Of a stretch of 64,000 bases of DNA, positions 24,285 through 33,154 are shown one piece after another; position 1 is the first letter of the stretch; every line of letters begins with the position of its first letter. The notes under the pieces are model-generated. The model searched no databases. It worked only from the letters and a program-made list of their open reading frames with translations, and was not told the DNA's origin. Position numbers and translations under genes: made by a program. Origin of the DNA: Mycolicibacterium wolinskyi (GTDB lineage: Bacteria > Actinomycetota > Actinomycetes > Mycobacteriales > Mycobacteriaceae); contig NZ_LQQA01000006.1 in assembly GCF_002101965.1 (NCBI RefSeq), positions 1 to 64,000 of the forward strand, given 5' to 3'.

Positions 24285-24893
24285 GTGCAACTGCTTCTGG
24301 TCCGACATGCGCTGCCGTTGCGCAGCGAACCCGGTCAAGGATCCGATCCCGTGCTGTCCGAGGCCGGCGCCGAACAGGCCGGCCGGCTGCCGGCAGCGCT
24401 GGCCCGGTTCCCCGTCTCGCGTGTCGTGAGCAGCCCGCAGCGCCGCGCCATCCAGACCGCGGACCCGGTCGCGGCCGCGTTGGGGCTTTCGGTGGAGATC
24501 GACGACCGACTCGCCGAGTACGACCGCGACATGTCGCATTACGTGCCGATCGAGGACATCGCCAAGGAGAATCCCGAGGAGCTCGCCCGGTTGGTCAACG
24601 GGCACCTGCCCAGCGGGGTCGACGAGGATGCGTTCAAGGCGCGGATCAACGCGGCGGTCGCCGACCTCGTGGCCGCGGGTGACCACGACGACACCGTGGC
24701 GGTGTTCAGCCACGGCGGGGTGATCAACGTGCTCCTGCACGAGATCCTGGGCACCGAGCGCCTGCTGTCGTTTCACGTCGACTACGCGTCGGTCACGCGG
24801 TTGCTGTCGTCACGCTCCGGAAAGCTGGCGGTCGCGTCGGTGAACGGCACCGAACACGTATGGGACCTGCTGCCCAGAAATGTCCGGTGGTAG
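24285..24893 (+). CDS. Histidine phosphatase (phosphoglycerate-mutase-like)
   Basis: 202 residues from GTG 24285. LVRHALP carries the family Arg-His with Ala in place of Gly; SSPQRRAIQTA supplies the second Arg, and FSHGGV near the C-terminal end the second catalytic His. It is a typical small branch-1 phosphatase, without evidence for a particular substrate. It ends 3 bases before the phosphotransferase gene and is probably co-transcribed with it. Confidence 0.85.
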   Translation: MQLLLVRHALPLRSEPGQGSDPVLSEAGAEQAGRLPAALARFPVSRVVSSPQRRAIQTADPVAAALGLSVEIDDRLAEYDRDMSHYVPIEDIAKENPEELARLVNGHLPSGVDEDAFKARINAAVADLVAAGDHDDTVAVFSHGGVINVLLHEILGTERLLSFHVDYASVTRLLSSRSGKLAVASVNGTEHVWDLLPRNVRW

Positions 24894-24896
24894 ACA

Positions 24897-25916
24897 ATGA
24901 CCGTGACTTCACTGGAAGGCCTCGACCTCGCCGCGCTGGACCGCCACCTCCGGGCCGAGGGCATATCCCGCACAGGTGAACTGCACGCCGAGCTCATCGC
25001 CGGCGGCCGCTCCAACCTCACCTTCCTGGTGTTCGACGACGCTTCGAAATGGGTTCTGCGGCGCCCGCCGCTGCATGGGCTGACCCCGTCGGCACACGAC
25101 ATGGCGCGCGAGTACCGGGTGGTCGCGGCGCTGGCCGATACGCCGGTTCCGGTGGCCCGCGCGGTCACGATGCGCAACGACGACTCGGTGCTGGGCGCAC
25201 CGTTCCAGATGGTCGAGCACGTCGGTGGACGGGTCGTCCGTACCCAGGACGAGCTCGCCGCACTCGGCGATCAGGCCGTGATCGACGGCTGTGTCGATGC
25301 GCTCATCAAGGTCCTCGCCGACCTGCACGCGGTCGACCCGGCCGCGGTCGGCCTCGCCGATTTCGGCAAGCCCGACGGTTATCTGGAGCGTCAGGTCCGG
25401 CGTTGGGGCTCGCAGTGGGAGCACGTCAGGCTGCCCGACGACGCGCGCGACGACGACGTCCACCGGCTCCATGCGGCGCTGGGGCAAGCGGTTCCCCCGC
25501 AGAGCCGCAGCTCGATCGTGCACGGCGACTATCGCATCGACAACACCGTTCTCGACGCCGAGGACGCCACGAAAGTCCGTGCGGTGCTGGACTGGGAGAT
25601 GTCGACGCTGGGCGATCCGCTCAGCGACGCCGCCCTCATGTGCGTCTACCGCAGCCCCATGTTCGAGTTCGTCCACTCCGACGCCGCCTGGACCTCGTCG
25701 AAGCTGCCGTCGGCCGAGGCCATGGCGCAGCTCTACTCGGTGCAGTCGGGGCAGGAACTCGCGCACTGGGACTTTTACATGGCGCTGGCCTATTTCAAGC
25801 TTGCGATCATCGCGGCCGGGATCGATTTCCGCCGTCGTGAAGGCGCCGACGGGCCGGAGCAGGTCGGTGAGGCCGTGGCACCGCTCATCGCCGCAGGTCT
25901 GAGCGCGCTCGGCTGA
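24897..25916 (+). CDS. FadE36/ACAD10-type phosphotransferase
   Basis: 339 residues. Aminoglycoside-phosphotransferase fold: an N-terminal ATP-binding region (GGRSNLTFLV near 36-45), the catalytic loop HGDYRIDN (about 207-214) and the metal-binding LDWEMSTLGDP (about 229-240). In mycobacteria this family is often labelled FadE36 from its relation to ACAD10; such kinases are linked to acyl-CoA or hydroxyacid catabolism, but substrate here is unknown. Convergent with the LapA-like gene, matching the Rv3761c-Rv3760 order. Confidence 0.85.
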   Translation: MTVTSLEGLDLAALDRHLRAEGISRTGELHAELIAGGRSNLTFLVFDDASKWVLRRPPLHGLTPSAHDMAREYRVVAALADTPVPVARAVTMRNDDSVLGAPFQMVEHVGGRVVRTQDELAALGDQAVIDGCVDALIKVLADLHAVDPAAVGLADFGKPDGYLERQVRRWGSQWEHVRLPDDARDDDVHRLHAALGQAVPPQSRSSIVHGDYRIDNTVLDAEDATKVRAVLDWEMSTLGDPLSDAALMCVYRSPMFEFVHSDAAWTSSKLPSAEAMAQLYSVQSGQELAHWDFYMALAYFKLAIIAAGIDFRRREGADGPEQVGEAVAPLIAAGLSALG

Positions 25917-25928
25917 TCGGCACGAGCG

Positions 25929-26291
25929 TCAGCCGCGCAGGGCGGCCTTGAGGTTCTTCTTCGCGGCCCGGCGCAGCTGGAAGATCCGCGCGGTGCCCGC
26001 GGCGACGGTGAGCAACCCACCGGCCACCGCGGCGCCGAGGATGGCCACGCCCAACGGCAGGGTCCAGTGCCAGCCGAGGAACGCGAACTCGGCCGATGTG
26101 GTGTTCTGCGCGATGAAGATCAGCAGGACGATCAACACCAAGAAACCCATGATCAGCGCTGACCACAGCGCTGCGGCGCGGGTGAACTTGGGTTGGGCTT
26201 CTGGTTTCGTCGGCTTGCCGGTCTCCGGCGGGAGCGGCGAGCCGGGCATCGGCTCGGGCAAATCGGGCGATGCTGACTGATCGCTGGTCAT
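25929..26291 (-). CDS. LapA-domain (DUF1049) membrane protein
   Basis: 120 residues starting at ATG 26291. A proline-rich cytoplasmic start (residues 1-35), then two membrane segments (about 42-62 and 75-97) joined by a short loop with the QNTTSAEFAFLGWHWTLPL motif characteristic of LapA-type proteins, and a basic C-terminal tail. LapA homologues of other bacteria take part in LPS or envelope assembly; its role in mycobacteria is not defined. Divergent from the proX operon. Confidence 0.8.
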   Translation of the reverse strand: MTSDQSASPDLPEPMPGSPLPPETGKPTKPEAQPKFTRAAALWSALIMGFLVLIVLLIFIAQNTTSAEFAFLGWHWTLPLGVAILGAAVAGGLLTVAAGTARIFQLRRAAKKNLKAALRG

Positions 26292-26407
26292 GCTGCCATC
26301 TTTGCCCGTATCGGTGCCAAAGCAAACCACCGTGAGGTAAAGCGCGGCGGCATGTCGGGTGTGCCGTTAGGGTCGACAGAGGCTCGTGACGCCGAAAGGA
26401 CGTGTGC

Positions 26408-27349
26408 ATGCGGCACCGATCACTGGCATTACTCGCATTCCTGCTCGCCCTGCTGGTGCCATTCGCATCGGCCTGCGGCAGCTCCAATCCACTCGGCGGC
26501 GGGCCGATATCGGGTGATCTCAAGGAGATCACCGTCGGGTCCGCGGACTTCCCGGAGTCCAAGATCATCGCCGAGATCTACGCTCAGGCGCTGGAAGCCA
26601 ACGGCTTTCAGATCAGCAGGCAGTTCGGTATCGGCAGCCGGGAAACCTACGTGCCTGCCGTGCAGGATCATTCGATCGATCTCATCCCCGAGTACACGGG
26701 CAACCTGCTGCAGTACTTCGACGAGGAGACCACCGCGACCACCCCCGACGCGGTGCTGATCGGGTTACTCAAGGCGCTGCCCGGTGACCTGTCGATCCTG
26801 TATCCGTCGCCCGCCGAGGACAAGGACACCCTCGCGGTCACCGAGGCGACCGCGCAGCGCTGGAACCTCAAGACCATCGACGACCTCGCGAAGCACTCGG
26901 CCGAGGTGAAAGTCGGCGCGCCGTCGGAGTTCCAGACGCGCGTCACCGGTCTCGTCGGCCTGAAGGACAAATACGGCCTCGACATCGCGCCCGCCAATTT
27001 CGTCGCGATCAGCGACGGCGGCGGGCCCGCCACGGTGCAGGCGCTGAACAGCGGCGCGATCACGGCCGCCAACATCTTCAGCACGTCGCCGGCGATCGAG
27101 CAGCACCGCCTGGTGGTGCTCGAGGATCCGAAGAACACCTTCCTTGCCGCCAATGTCGTTCCGTTGGTGGCCTCGCAGAAGATGTCCAACGATCTGAAGA
27201 CGGTGCTCGACGCGGTGTCGGCCAAGCTCACCACCGAGGCGCTGATCGAACTGAACACCGCGGTCGAGGGCAACCAGGGCGTCGATCCCGACGAGGCGGC
27301 CCGGAAGTGGGTTCAGGACAACGGATTCGACAAGCCGGTGGTGAAGTGA
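26408..27349 (+). CDS. proX: Osmoprotectant ABC transporter, substrate-binding lipoprotein
   Basis: 313 residues from ATG 26408. Signal peptide with lipobox ASAC (Cys at residue 22). The mature part is the OpuAC/OpuCC-type two-lobed binding domain (ITVGSADFPESKIIAEIYAQ...; VPAVQDHSIDLIPEYTGNLL...), which binds betaine, carnitine or choline through aromatic residues. First gene of a four-gene operon with overlapping ends (GTGA with proV). Equivalent to Rv3759c by order. Confidence 0.9.
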   Translation: MRHRSLALLAFLLALLVPFASACGSSNPLGGGPISGDLKEITVGSADFPESKIIAEIYAQALEANGFQISRQFGIGSRETYVPAVQDHSIDLIPEYTGNLLQYFDEETTATTPDAVLIGLLKALPGDLSILYPSPAEDKDTLAVTEATAQRWNLKTIDDLAKHSAEVKVGAPSEFQTRVTGLVGLKDKYGLDIAPANFVAISDGGGPATVQALNSGAITAANIFSTSPAIEQHRLVVLEDPKNTFLAANVVPLVASQKMSNDLKTVLDAVSAKLTTEALIELNTAVEGNQGVDPDEAARKWVQDNGFDKPVVK

Positions 27350-28452
27350 TCACATTCGAAGGCGTCACCAAGCGCTATCCGGACGGCACGGTGGCCGTCG
27401 ACAACCTCAGCCTCGAGGTGCCGCAGGGCACGCTGACGGTGTTCGTCGGACCCTCGGGCTGCGGCAAGACCACCTCGATGCGGATGATCAACCGGATGAT
27501 CGACCCGACGTCGGGCACGCTGACCGTCAACGGTGAGGACGTCACCAAGGTCGATCCGGTGAAGCTGCGGCTCGGCATCGGCTACGTCATCCAGAGCGCA
27601 GGGCTCATGCCGCACCTGCGGGTCGTCGACAACGTCGCGACGGTGCCGGTGCTGAAGGGCGAATCCCGGCGCAGCGCACGCAAAGCCGCGATCGGCGTGA
27701 TGGAACGCGTCGGCCTCGACCCCAAGCTGGCCGATCGGTATCCGGCGCAGCTGTCGGGCGGTCAGCAGCAGCGCGTCGGGGTGGCCCGTGCGCTGGCGGC
27801 CGACCCGCCGATCCTGCTCATGGACGAGCCGTTCAGCGCCGTCGATCCCGTCGTCCGAGAGGACCTGCAGACCGAAATCCTGCGTCTGCAAAGCGAATTG
27901 CGCAAGACGATCGTGTTCGTCACGCACGACATCGACGAGGCGGTCAAGCTGGGCGACAAAGTCGCGGTCTTCGGCCGCGGCGGCGTGCTCCTGCAATACG
28001 CCGATCCCGCCTTCGTCCTGTCGAACCCGGCCAACGAACTCGTATCGGGATTCGTCGGCGCCGACCGGGGATACCGCGGCCTGCAGTTCTTCCACGCCAC
28101 CGGGCTGCCGCTGCACGAGATCGCGCATGTCGACGAGAACGACATCGACGCACTCAACCTGAATCCGGGGGAGTGGCGGCTCGTCATCAAGTCCGGTGCA
28201 CCGTACGCGTGGATCAACGCCGAGGGCGTCGAGGTGCACCGCAAGGGCAACGTGCTCTACGACTGCACCATCGGCGGCGGTTCGTTCTTCCCGCCGGACG
28301 GCAGCCTGCGACAGGCTCTCGACTCCGCGTTGTCGTCGCCGAGCGGGCTGGGGGTGGCCGTCGACGACGACGGCAGGCTCATCGGCGGGGTTCGTGCCGA
28401 CGACGTGCTCGAGGCGCTCAAGGAGCAGCGCCGCGTGCCGGAGCTGGGATAG
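27346..28452 (+). CDS. proV: Osmoprotectant ABC transporter, ATPase with CBS-like C-terminus
   Basis: 368 residues from a GTG that overlaps the proX stop. Walker A GPSGCGKTT (35-43), signature LSGGQQQR (about 136-143) and Walker B LLMDEP (about 156-161) are intact. Residues about 245-368 form the C-terminal regulatory part seen in OpuA/ProV-type ATPases (CBS domains in others), which sense ionic strength. It forms the pump with the two permeases that follow 3 and -4 bases away. Confidence 0.92.
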   Translation: MITFEGVTKRYPDGTVAVDNLSLEVPQGTLTVFVGPSGCGKTTSMRMINRMIDPTSGTLTVNGEDVTKVDPVKLRLGIGYVIQSAGLMPHLRVVDNVATVPVLKGESRRSARKAAIGVMERVGLDPKLADRYPAQLSGGQQQRVGVARALAADPPILLMDEPFSAVDPVVREDLQTEILRLQSELRKTIVFVTHDIDEAVKLGDKVAVFGRGGVLLQYADPAFVLSNPANELVSGFVGADRGYRGLQFFHATGLPLHEIAHVDENDIDALNLNPGEWRLVIKSGAPYAWINAEGVEVHRKGNVLYDCTIGGGSFFPPDGSLRQALDSALSSPSGLGVAVDDDGRLIGGVRADDVLEALKEQRRVPELG

Positions 28453-28455
28453 CGC

Positions 28456-29118
28456 ATGCAGTATCTGCTGACCCACCTCGACGACCTGTGGGCGTTGACG
28501 GTCATCCACCTGCGGCTGTCGCTCGTGCCGATCGTGCTGGGTCTGTTGATCGCCGTCCCGCTCGGTGCGTTGGTGCAGCGCACCACCACGCTGCGCCGAC
28601 TGACCACGGTCACCGCGAGCATCATCTTCACCATCCCGTCGCTCGCGCTGTTCGTGGTGCTACCGCTCATCATCCCGACCCGGATCCTCGATGAGGCGAA
28701 TGTCATTGTGGCGCTGACTCTCTACACCACCGCACTGCTGGTGCGCGCGGTGCCGGAGGCGCTCGATGCGGTGCCCGAGCACGTGCGCGACGCGGCGACC
28801 GCCATCGGTTACCGGCCACTGGTCCGGATGCTGAAAGTCGAACTGCCACTGGCAATTCCGGTCCTGGTGGCCGGGGTGCGGGTCGTCGCGGTGACCAACA
28901 TCTCGATGGTGTCGGTCGGCTCGGTGATCGGGATCGGCGGGCTCGGCACCTGGTTCACCGAGGGCTATCAGTCCAACAAGAGCGATCAGATCATCGCCGG
29001 GATCATCGCGATCTTCGTGCTGGCGATCGTCATCGACACGCTGATCATGTTGATCGGCAAGGCGATCACGCCATGGACCCGGCAACCGCGCGCGTCGAAG
29101 GTGAAGGCGGCCGCATGA
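28456..29118 (+). CDS. proW: Osmoprotectant ABC transporter, permease 1
   Basis: 220 residues with about six membrane segments and the inner-membrane ABC permease loop (EALDAVPEHVRDAATAIGYRPL-, about 100-125) contacting the ATPase. Start at ATG 28456. Its stop overlaps the second permease gene. By order the counterpart of Rv3757c. Confidence 0.9.
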   Translation: MQYLLTHLDDLWALTVIHLRLSLVPIVLGLLIAVPLGALVQRTTTLRRLTTVTASIIFTIPSLALFVVLPLIIPTRILDEANVIVALTLYTTALLVRAVPEALDAVPEHVRDAATAIGYRPLVRMLKVELPLAIPVLVAGVRVVAVTNISMVSVGSVIGIGGLGTWFTEGYQSNKSDQIIAGIIAIFVLAIVIDTLIMLIGKAITPWTRQPRASKVKAAA

Positions 29119-29921
29119 ACTTCCTGCAGCAGGCGCTCACGTTCATCTTCACCGCCGCGAACTGGACGGGCCCGGCCGGGCTCGGCATCCGCATCGTCGA
29201 GCATCTGCAGTACACGGTCGTCGCGGTGCTGTTCTCCGTCCTGGTCGCGGTGCCCGTCGGAATGCTCATCGGACACACCGGACGCGGCACGTTCCTCGTC
29301 GTCACCGGGGTGAACGCGTTGCGTGCCCTGCCGACGCTCGGTGTGTTGCTGCTCGGCGTGCTGTTGTGGGGCCTCGGCCTGGTGCCGCCCACGGTCGCGC
29401 TCATGCTGCTGGGCATCCCGCCGCTGCTGGCAGGCACCTACGCCGGCATCGCGAACGTGGACCGTTCGGTCGTCGACGCGGCACGGTCGATGGGGATGAC
29501 CGAGAGCCGCGTGCTGCTGCGCGTCGAGGTGCCCAACGCGATGCCGTTGATCCTGGGCGGGTTGCGGACCTCGACGCTGCAGATCGTGGCGACGGCGACG
29601 GTAGCCGCCTATGCGAGCCTCGGCGGGCTGGGCCGCTACCTCATCGACGGGATCAAGGTCCGGCAGTTCCACATCGCGCTCGTCGGTGCGCTCATGGTGA
29701 CGGCGCTCGCCCTGATCCTCGACGCCGCGCTGGCTTTCGCGGTGTGGCTGTCGGTGCCGGGCACCGGGCGATTGCGGTCCTGGCGTGCCGGAGGGGGCCG
29801 GCTGCCGCAGCCGTTGCTCGACGACGAGATCGCGCTGGAATCGCGCTCTCCGGCCCGGTCGGGCGGGAGTTCCGGAGTCGGCTACGAAGGCGGACCCCCG
29901 TCGCATACGGTAGAAGGGTGA
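29115..29921 (+). CDS. proZ: Osmoprotectant ABC transporter, permease 2
   Basis: 268 residues; ATG 29115 lies in an ATGA overlap with proW. Six membrane segments with the coupling loop (SVVDAARSMGMTESRVLLRVEVP, about 130-152), then a cytosolic tail of about 50 residues rich in Pro, Ser and Gly (RSPARSGGSSGVG). The tail is longer than in typical OpuCD-type permeases. Overlaps the DUF1089 gene by 4 bases. Confidence 0.9.
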   Translation: MNFLQQALTFIFTAANWTGPAGLGIRIVEHLQYTVVAVLFSVLVAVPVGMLIGHTGRGTFLVVTGVNALRALPTLGVLLLGVLLWGLGLVPPTVALMLLGIPPLLAGTYAGIANVDRSVVDAARSMGMTESRVLLRVEVPNAMPLILGGLRTSTLQIVATATVAAYASLGGLGRYLIDGIKVRQFHIALVGALMVTALALILDAALAFAVWLSVPGTGRLRSWRAGGGRLPQPLLDDEIALESRSPARSGGSSGVGYEGGPPSHTVEG

Positions 29922-30526
29922 GTGAAGAGGCGCGCACCAGCGAGACGGAAAGTGCCTGGCCGGCGGTGTTGACCTGGCGGGCGCACGACGTGCCGAGGAT
30001 GGAATCGGTACGCGTGCAGCTGTCGGGTAACCGGATCAAGGCCTACGGGCGCATCGTGGCCGCCGCCACCACGTCCCACCCGGCGTTCTCGGCGTCCTAC
30101 GACCTGGTCACCGACGAGAGCGGCGCCACCAAGCGGCTTTCGCTCACCGTCACCCTCGCCGAGCGGGAACGCCAGCTCTCCATCGCACGTGACGAGGAGA
30201 GCATGTGGCTGGTGCAGGATCACACCCAGACCAAGAGGTCCGACTACGGTGGCGCGGTCGATGTCGACGTCATCTTCAGCCCGTTCTTCAACGCGTTGCC
30301 GATCCGGCGGATGGGCCTGCATCAGCGGGCCGATTCGGTCACCCTGCCGGTGGCTTACGTGCGGCTGCCCGAGCTCACGGTCGAAACCGCGACCATCAGC
30401 TACAGCAGCGCGGGAGCGGATCTCGAAGCCGGCATCAAGCTGCACTCGCCGGTGGCCGAGACGACCATCACCGTCGACTCCGACGGCTTCATCGTTGACT
30501 ACCCAGGACTGGCAGAGCGGATCTGA
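29918..30526 (+). CDS. DUF1089 (putative glycolipid-binding) protein
   Basis: 202 residues from a GTG overlapping the proZ stop (GTGA). Beta-rich with the repeated strands ([11 protein letters not shown]...; [21 protein letters not shown]) and the [12 protein letters not shown] ending of the DUF1089 family, whose structures are lipocalin-like beta rolls. The transporter coupling is notable but no functional link is shown. It runs 38 bases into the 3' end of the convergent tyrA. By order the counterpart of Rv3755c. Confidence 0.8.
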   Translation: MSEEARTSETESAWPAVLTWRAHDVPRMESVRVQLSGNRIKAYGRIVAAATTSHPAFSASYDLVTDESGATKRLSLTVTLAERERQLSIARDEESMWLVQDHTQTKRSDYGGAVDVDVIFSPFFNALPIRRMGLHQRADSVTLPVAYVRLPELTVETATISYSSAGADLEAGIKLHSPVAETTITVDSDGFIVDYPGLAERI

Positions 30527-31448
30527 TCACGCCGCCGGCCCGTCCGGCGGCAGCGAGTTCGTCACGCCAGTTCTCGGTGCCCACGACCGTCGTGATGATC
30601 TCCGGGCGGCTGAAGCTGTCGTAGCGCATGCGCGCGGCGTGGCCCTTCTCGACCAGTTCGGCGACCGAGCCGCTGCTCGCCAAGGCATCCCGGGCGCGGG
30701 TCAGCAGTTCGATGCCCTGCTCCAAGGCAGGCAGCAGCTGCCCGGCATTGGCCTCGCACATCGCTCGCACGAGGTCGGGTGCGGTCGCCGCGACGCGCGT
30801 GCCGTCCCGGAACGATCCGGCGGCCAACGCGAACGCCAGCGGCACCTCACCGGCGATGTCGGCCAGGGTCTCGGCGAACAGATGCGGCAGGTGTGAGATG
30901 GCCGCTGCGGCGGCGTCGTGTTCGTCGGAGCGGGCCGGCACCACCACGGCCTGGCAGTCGAGCGCCAACTGCGTCACGAGCGTCCACACCTGCGCGTCGA
31001 CATGGTCGTCGACGCTGACGACCCACGGGGCGCCGATGAACAGACCCGCATTTCCCGCCGCCCAGCCCGAGTGCGCGGTCCCGGCCATCGGATGGCCGCC
31101 CACGAAACGGTCCAGCAGCCCGAACTGCTCGACCTCACGCAGCACCGCGCCTTTGACGCTGGTCACATCGGTCAGCGGGCAGTCAGCGGCGGTTTCGCGG
31201 ATGTGGCCCAGCAGGATAGGCAGGGCAGGCATCGGGACCGCCAGCACGATCAGCGCGTCACTGGCTGCGGCCCGGTCAAGGGCTTCGCCGAGGTGCTCGG
31301 TGACATCGAAGCCGTCGAACCGGGCGGCCTGCACGGCTTCGATCGAACGGTTGTAGCCGAAGACCTCCCGCCCGGCCGCCGCGGCGGCACGCATCACCGA
31401 ACCGCCGATCAGTCCGAGCCCCAGCACGCACACGGGAGTGTTCGTCAC
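30489..31448 (-). CDS. tyrA: Prephenate dehydrogenase
   Basis: 319 residues from GTG 31448. GLGLIGGS (residues 10-17) binds [11 protein letters not shown] (about 95) and [12 protein letters not shown] (about 122-133), with the catalytic His in GGHPMAG, are diagnostic. It converts prephenate to 4-hydroxyphenylpyruvate in tyrosine synthesis. No C-terminal ACT domain is evident, so feedback control may be weaker or elsewhere. Divergent from the deaminase pair, as Rv3754. Confidence 0.92.
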   Translation of the reverse strand: MTNTPVCVLGLGLIGGSVMRAAAAAGREVFGYNRSIEAVQAARFDGFDVTEHLGEALDRAAASDALIVLAVPMPALPILLGHIRETAADCPLTDVTSVKGAVLREVEQFGLLDRFVGGHPMAGTAHSGWAAGNAGLFIGAPWVVSVDDHVDAQVWTLVTQLALDCQAVVVPARSDEHDAAAAAISHLPHLFAETLADIAGEVPLAFALAAGSFRDGTRVAATAPDLVRAMCEANAGQLLPALEQGIELLTRARDALASSGSVAELVEKGHAARMRYDSFSRPEIITTVVGTENWRDELAAAGRAGGVIRSALPVLGSQR

Positions 31449-31532
31449 GATTAAAGGTTGGCACATCGCTCCGGCCGGGGCCGAGGGTGATCCCTGGTCA
31501 AACTCGCTGGTCGGCGACTACCGTAGGCGCTC

Positions 31533-32039
31533 ATGGGAGCACAGCGCGCGCCGGCAGACCTGCCCGACGGCTTCGGCGTGGCAGTTGTCCGAGAGGACGG
31601 CAAGTGGCGGTGTATGCCCATGCGCCGAGGCGCGCTCAACAGTTTGAGCGTGGCCGAGACCGAATTGCGCGAGATGCGCAGTGCCGGCGCGGTGTTCGGG
31701 CTGCTCGACATCGATGACGAGTTCTTCGTGATCGTGCGGCCCGCGCCCGCCGGAACCCGGCTGCTGCTGTCGGACGCCACGGCCGCGTTGGACTACGACA
31801 TCGCCGCAGAGGTCCTGGAGAAACTCGACGCCGACATCGAACCGGACGACCTCGACGACGCCGATCCATTCGAGGAAGGCGATCTCGGGCTGCTGTCCGA
31901 CATCGGGCTACCCGATGCGGTGCTCAGCGTCATCCTCGACGAAACCGACCTCTATGCCGACGAACAGATCGGCCGAATCGCCCGCGAGATGGGTTTCGCC
32001 GACGAGCTGTCGGCCGTGCTGGACCGCCTCAATCGGTGA
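31533..32039 (+). CDS. tRNA adenosine deaminase-associated protein
   Basis: 168 residues. Start region WRCMPMRRGALNSLSVAETELREMRSAGAVFGLLDIDDEFFVIVRP and the acidic middle (IEPDDLDDADPFEEGDLGLL) identify the actinobacterial family encoded just ahead of tadA. It may be a partner or chaperone of TadA. The tadA start overlaps its stop (GTGA), implying translational coupling. Confidence 0.85.
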   Translation: MGAQRAPADLPDGFGVAVVREDGKWRCMPMRRGALNSLSVAETELREMRSAGAVFGLLDIDDEFFVIVRPAPAGTRLLLSDATAALDYDIAAEVLEKLDADIEPDDLDDADPFEEGDLGLLSDIGLPDAVLSVILDETDLYADEQIGRIAREMGFADELSAVLDRLNR

Positions 32040-32488
32040 GATCCGACGAACAGCTGATCCGCGCCGCGCTCGACGCCGCACGATCGGCGGGCCCGCGTGA
32101 CGTGCCGATCGGTGCGGTGGTGTTCGCACCCGACGGCACCGAGCTCGCCAGGGCGGGCAATGCGCGCGAGCTGCTCGGCGATCCGACCGCACACGCCGAG
32201 ATGGTCGCGATGCGGGCCGCGGCCGTCGTCCTCGGCGACGGCTGGCGGCTCGAAGGCACCACGCTGGCCGTGACCGTCGAACCATGCACGATGTGCGCCG
32301 GTGCCCTGGTGTTGGCCCGGGTGGCGCGCGTCGTGTTCGGGGCGTGGGAACCCAAGACCGGGGCCGTCGGCTCGCTGTGGGACGTGGTCCGCGACCGCAG
32401 GCTCAACCACCGGCCCGAGGTGGTCGGCGGGATCCTGGCCGACGAATGCGCGGGCCTACTCGAGGAGTTTTTCGCGCGTCAGCGCTGA
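32036..32488 (+). CDS. tadA: tRNA-specific adenosine deaminase
   Basis: 150 residues from a GTG. Zinc-site motifs HAE (H53, E55 as the proton shuttle) and PCTMC (C84 and C87) define the deaminase fold; the NARELLGDPTAHAEM stretch matches TadA. It makes inosine at position 34 of tRNA-Arg(ACG), essential in bacteria. The tRNA-Arg gene disrupted by the element at 11.4 kb is its substrate type. Equivalent to Rv3752c. Confidence 0.92.
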   Translation: MRSDEQLIRAALDAARSAGPRDVPIGAVVFAPDGTELARAGNARELLGDPTAHAEMVAMRAAAVVLGDGWRLEGTTLAVTVEPCTMCAGALVLARVARVVFGAWEPKTGAVGSLWDVVRDRRLNHRPEVVGGILADECAGLLEEFFARQR

Positions 32489-32507
32489 TCGCGTGCATCC
32501 TCGGCGC

Positions 32508-32564
32508 CGAGTGTGAACATGTTTGCGAGTTTCGCGCCGATCTTCGCCATCTTCTTCACACTCG
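32508..32564. repeat. Inverted repeat flanking a 37-base loop
   Basis: CGAGTGTGAA (32508-32517) and TTCACACTCG (32555-32564) pair perfectly; the loop is C/T-rich. Similar GTGTGAA-type hairpins occur between genes in rapid-growing mycobacteria as far as I recall. It may end tadA transcription or be a mobile intergenic repeat. Confidence 0.55.
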
Positions 32565-32605
32565 CCGATTAGGGCCTACGCGGCTCGCCCGGTAAGCTGC
32601 CACAC

Positions 32606-32696
32606 GGTGGCGTGTCCGAGCGGCCTAAGGAGCACGCCTCGAAAGCGTGTGACGGGTAACCCCCGTCCGAGGGTTCAAATCCCTCCGCCACCGCCA
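32606..32696 (+). tRNA. tRNA-Ser(CGA)
   Basis: Acceptor GGTGGCG pairs with CGCCACC, discriminator G and an encoded CCA end. The anticodon loop C-T-CGA-A-A sits on stem CACGC/GCGTG, giving anticodon CGA that reads UCG. A long variable arm (GACGGGTAACCCCCGTC) confirms serine class II. The T-loop reads TTCAAAT. Confidence 0.97.
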
Positions 32697-32700
32697 TAAC

Positions 32701-32734
32701 CTCCTCACCGGTTTTCACTGGTGAGGAGTTTTTT
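32701..32734 (+). terminator. tRNA-Ser terminator
   Basis: A 9-bp stem, CTCCTCACC (32701-32709) with GGTGAGGAG (32720-32728), followed by six Ts. It overlaps the 3' end of the convergent DoxX gene. Confidence 0.9.
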
Positions 32735-33154
32735 GTGGCCGCGCAACTTCGTGTCCAACGCAAGCCGCCCGGGTCCGCTCAGCAGCAGGCTCAACACGCC
32801 CGCGAGGATCAGGAGTGCCTCCCGGAACTCGGGCAGCGGATCGCCGCCCGGCAGTGGCTCGGGGATGCCGCCGGCGATGAACCCGAGCACCAGCAGGCCA
32901 CCGACGTTGAGCGCGTTGACGATGGTCGCGACGCGGAAGAAAACGCCGAGCAGGATGGCGAGCCCGCCACCGAACTCGACGACGCCCACCACCCAGCCCA
33001 CGAAGTCGGCGAACGGCACCCCGAGTTGCCCGACGAGGTGGGCGATGTTGGCGTGGCCACCCGGGGCGAACAGTTTGATGCCGCCGTGCAGGATGAGCCC
33101 GCCGCCGAGAAACACCCGAAGCGGCAGCGGCGCCCAATCCCGCCACGCGGTCAT
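32705..33154 (-). CDS. DoxX-family membrane protein
   Basis: 149 residues, four membrane segments (about 10-28, 52-72, 78-96, 112-128), with the HGGIKLFAPGG loop after the first and the second segment's GVVEFGGGLAILLGV, as in the DoxX family. DoxX proteins in mycobacteria help in membrane redox stress with SodA. The ATG overlaps the DyP stop by 4 bases, so it is the last gene of the six-gene peroxidase operon. Confidence 0.85.
   Translation of the reverse strand: MTAWRDWAPLPLRVFLGGGLILHGGIKLFAPGGHANIAHLVGQLGVPFADFVGWVVGVVEFGGGLAILLGVFFRVATIVNALNVGGLLVLGFIAGGIPEPLPGGDPLPEFREALLILAGVLSLLLSGPGRLALDTKLRGHKKLLTSENR

Noticed and set aside
32569..32763. Minus-strand reading frame across tRNA-Ser (AEGFEPSDGGYPSHAF)
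   Set aside because: Same kind of artefact: antisense of tRNA-Ser and its terminator.
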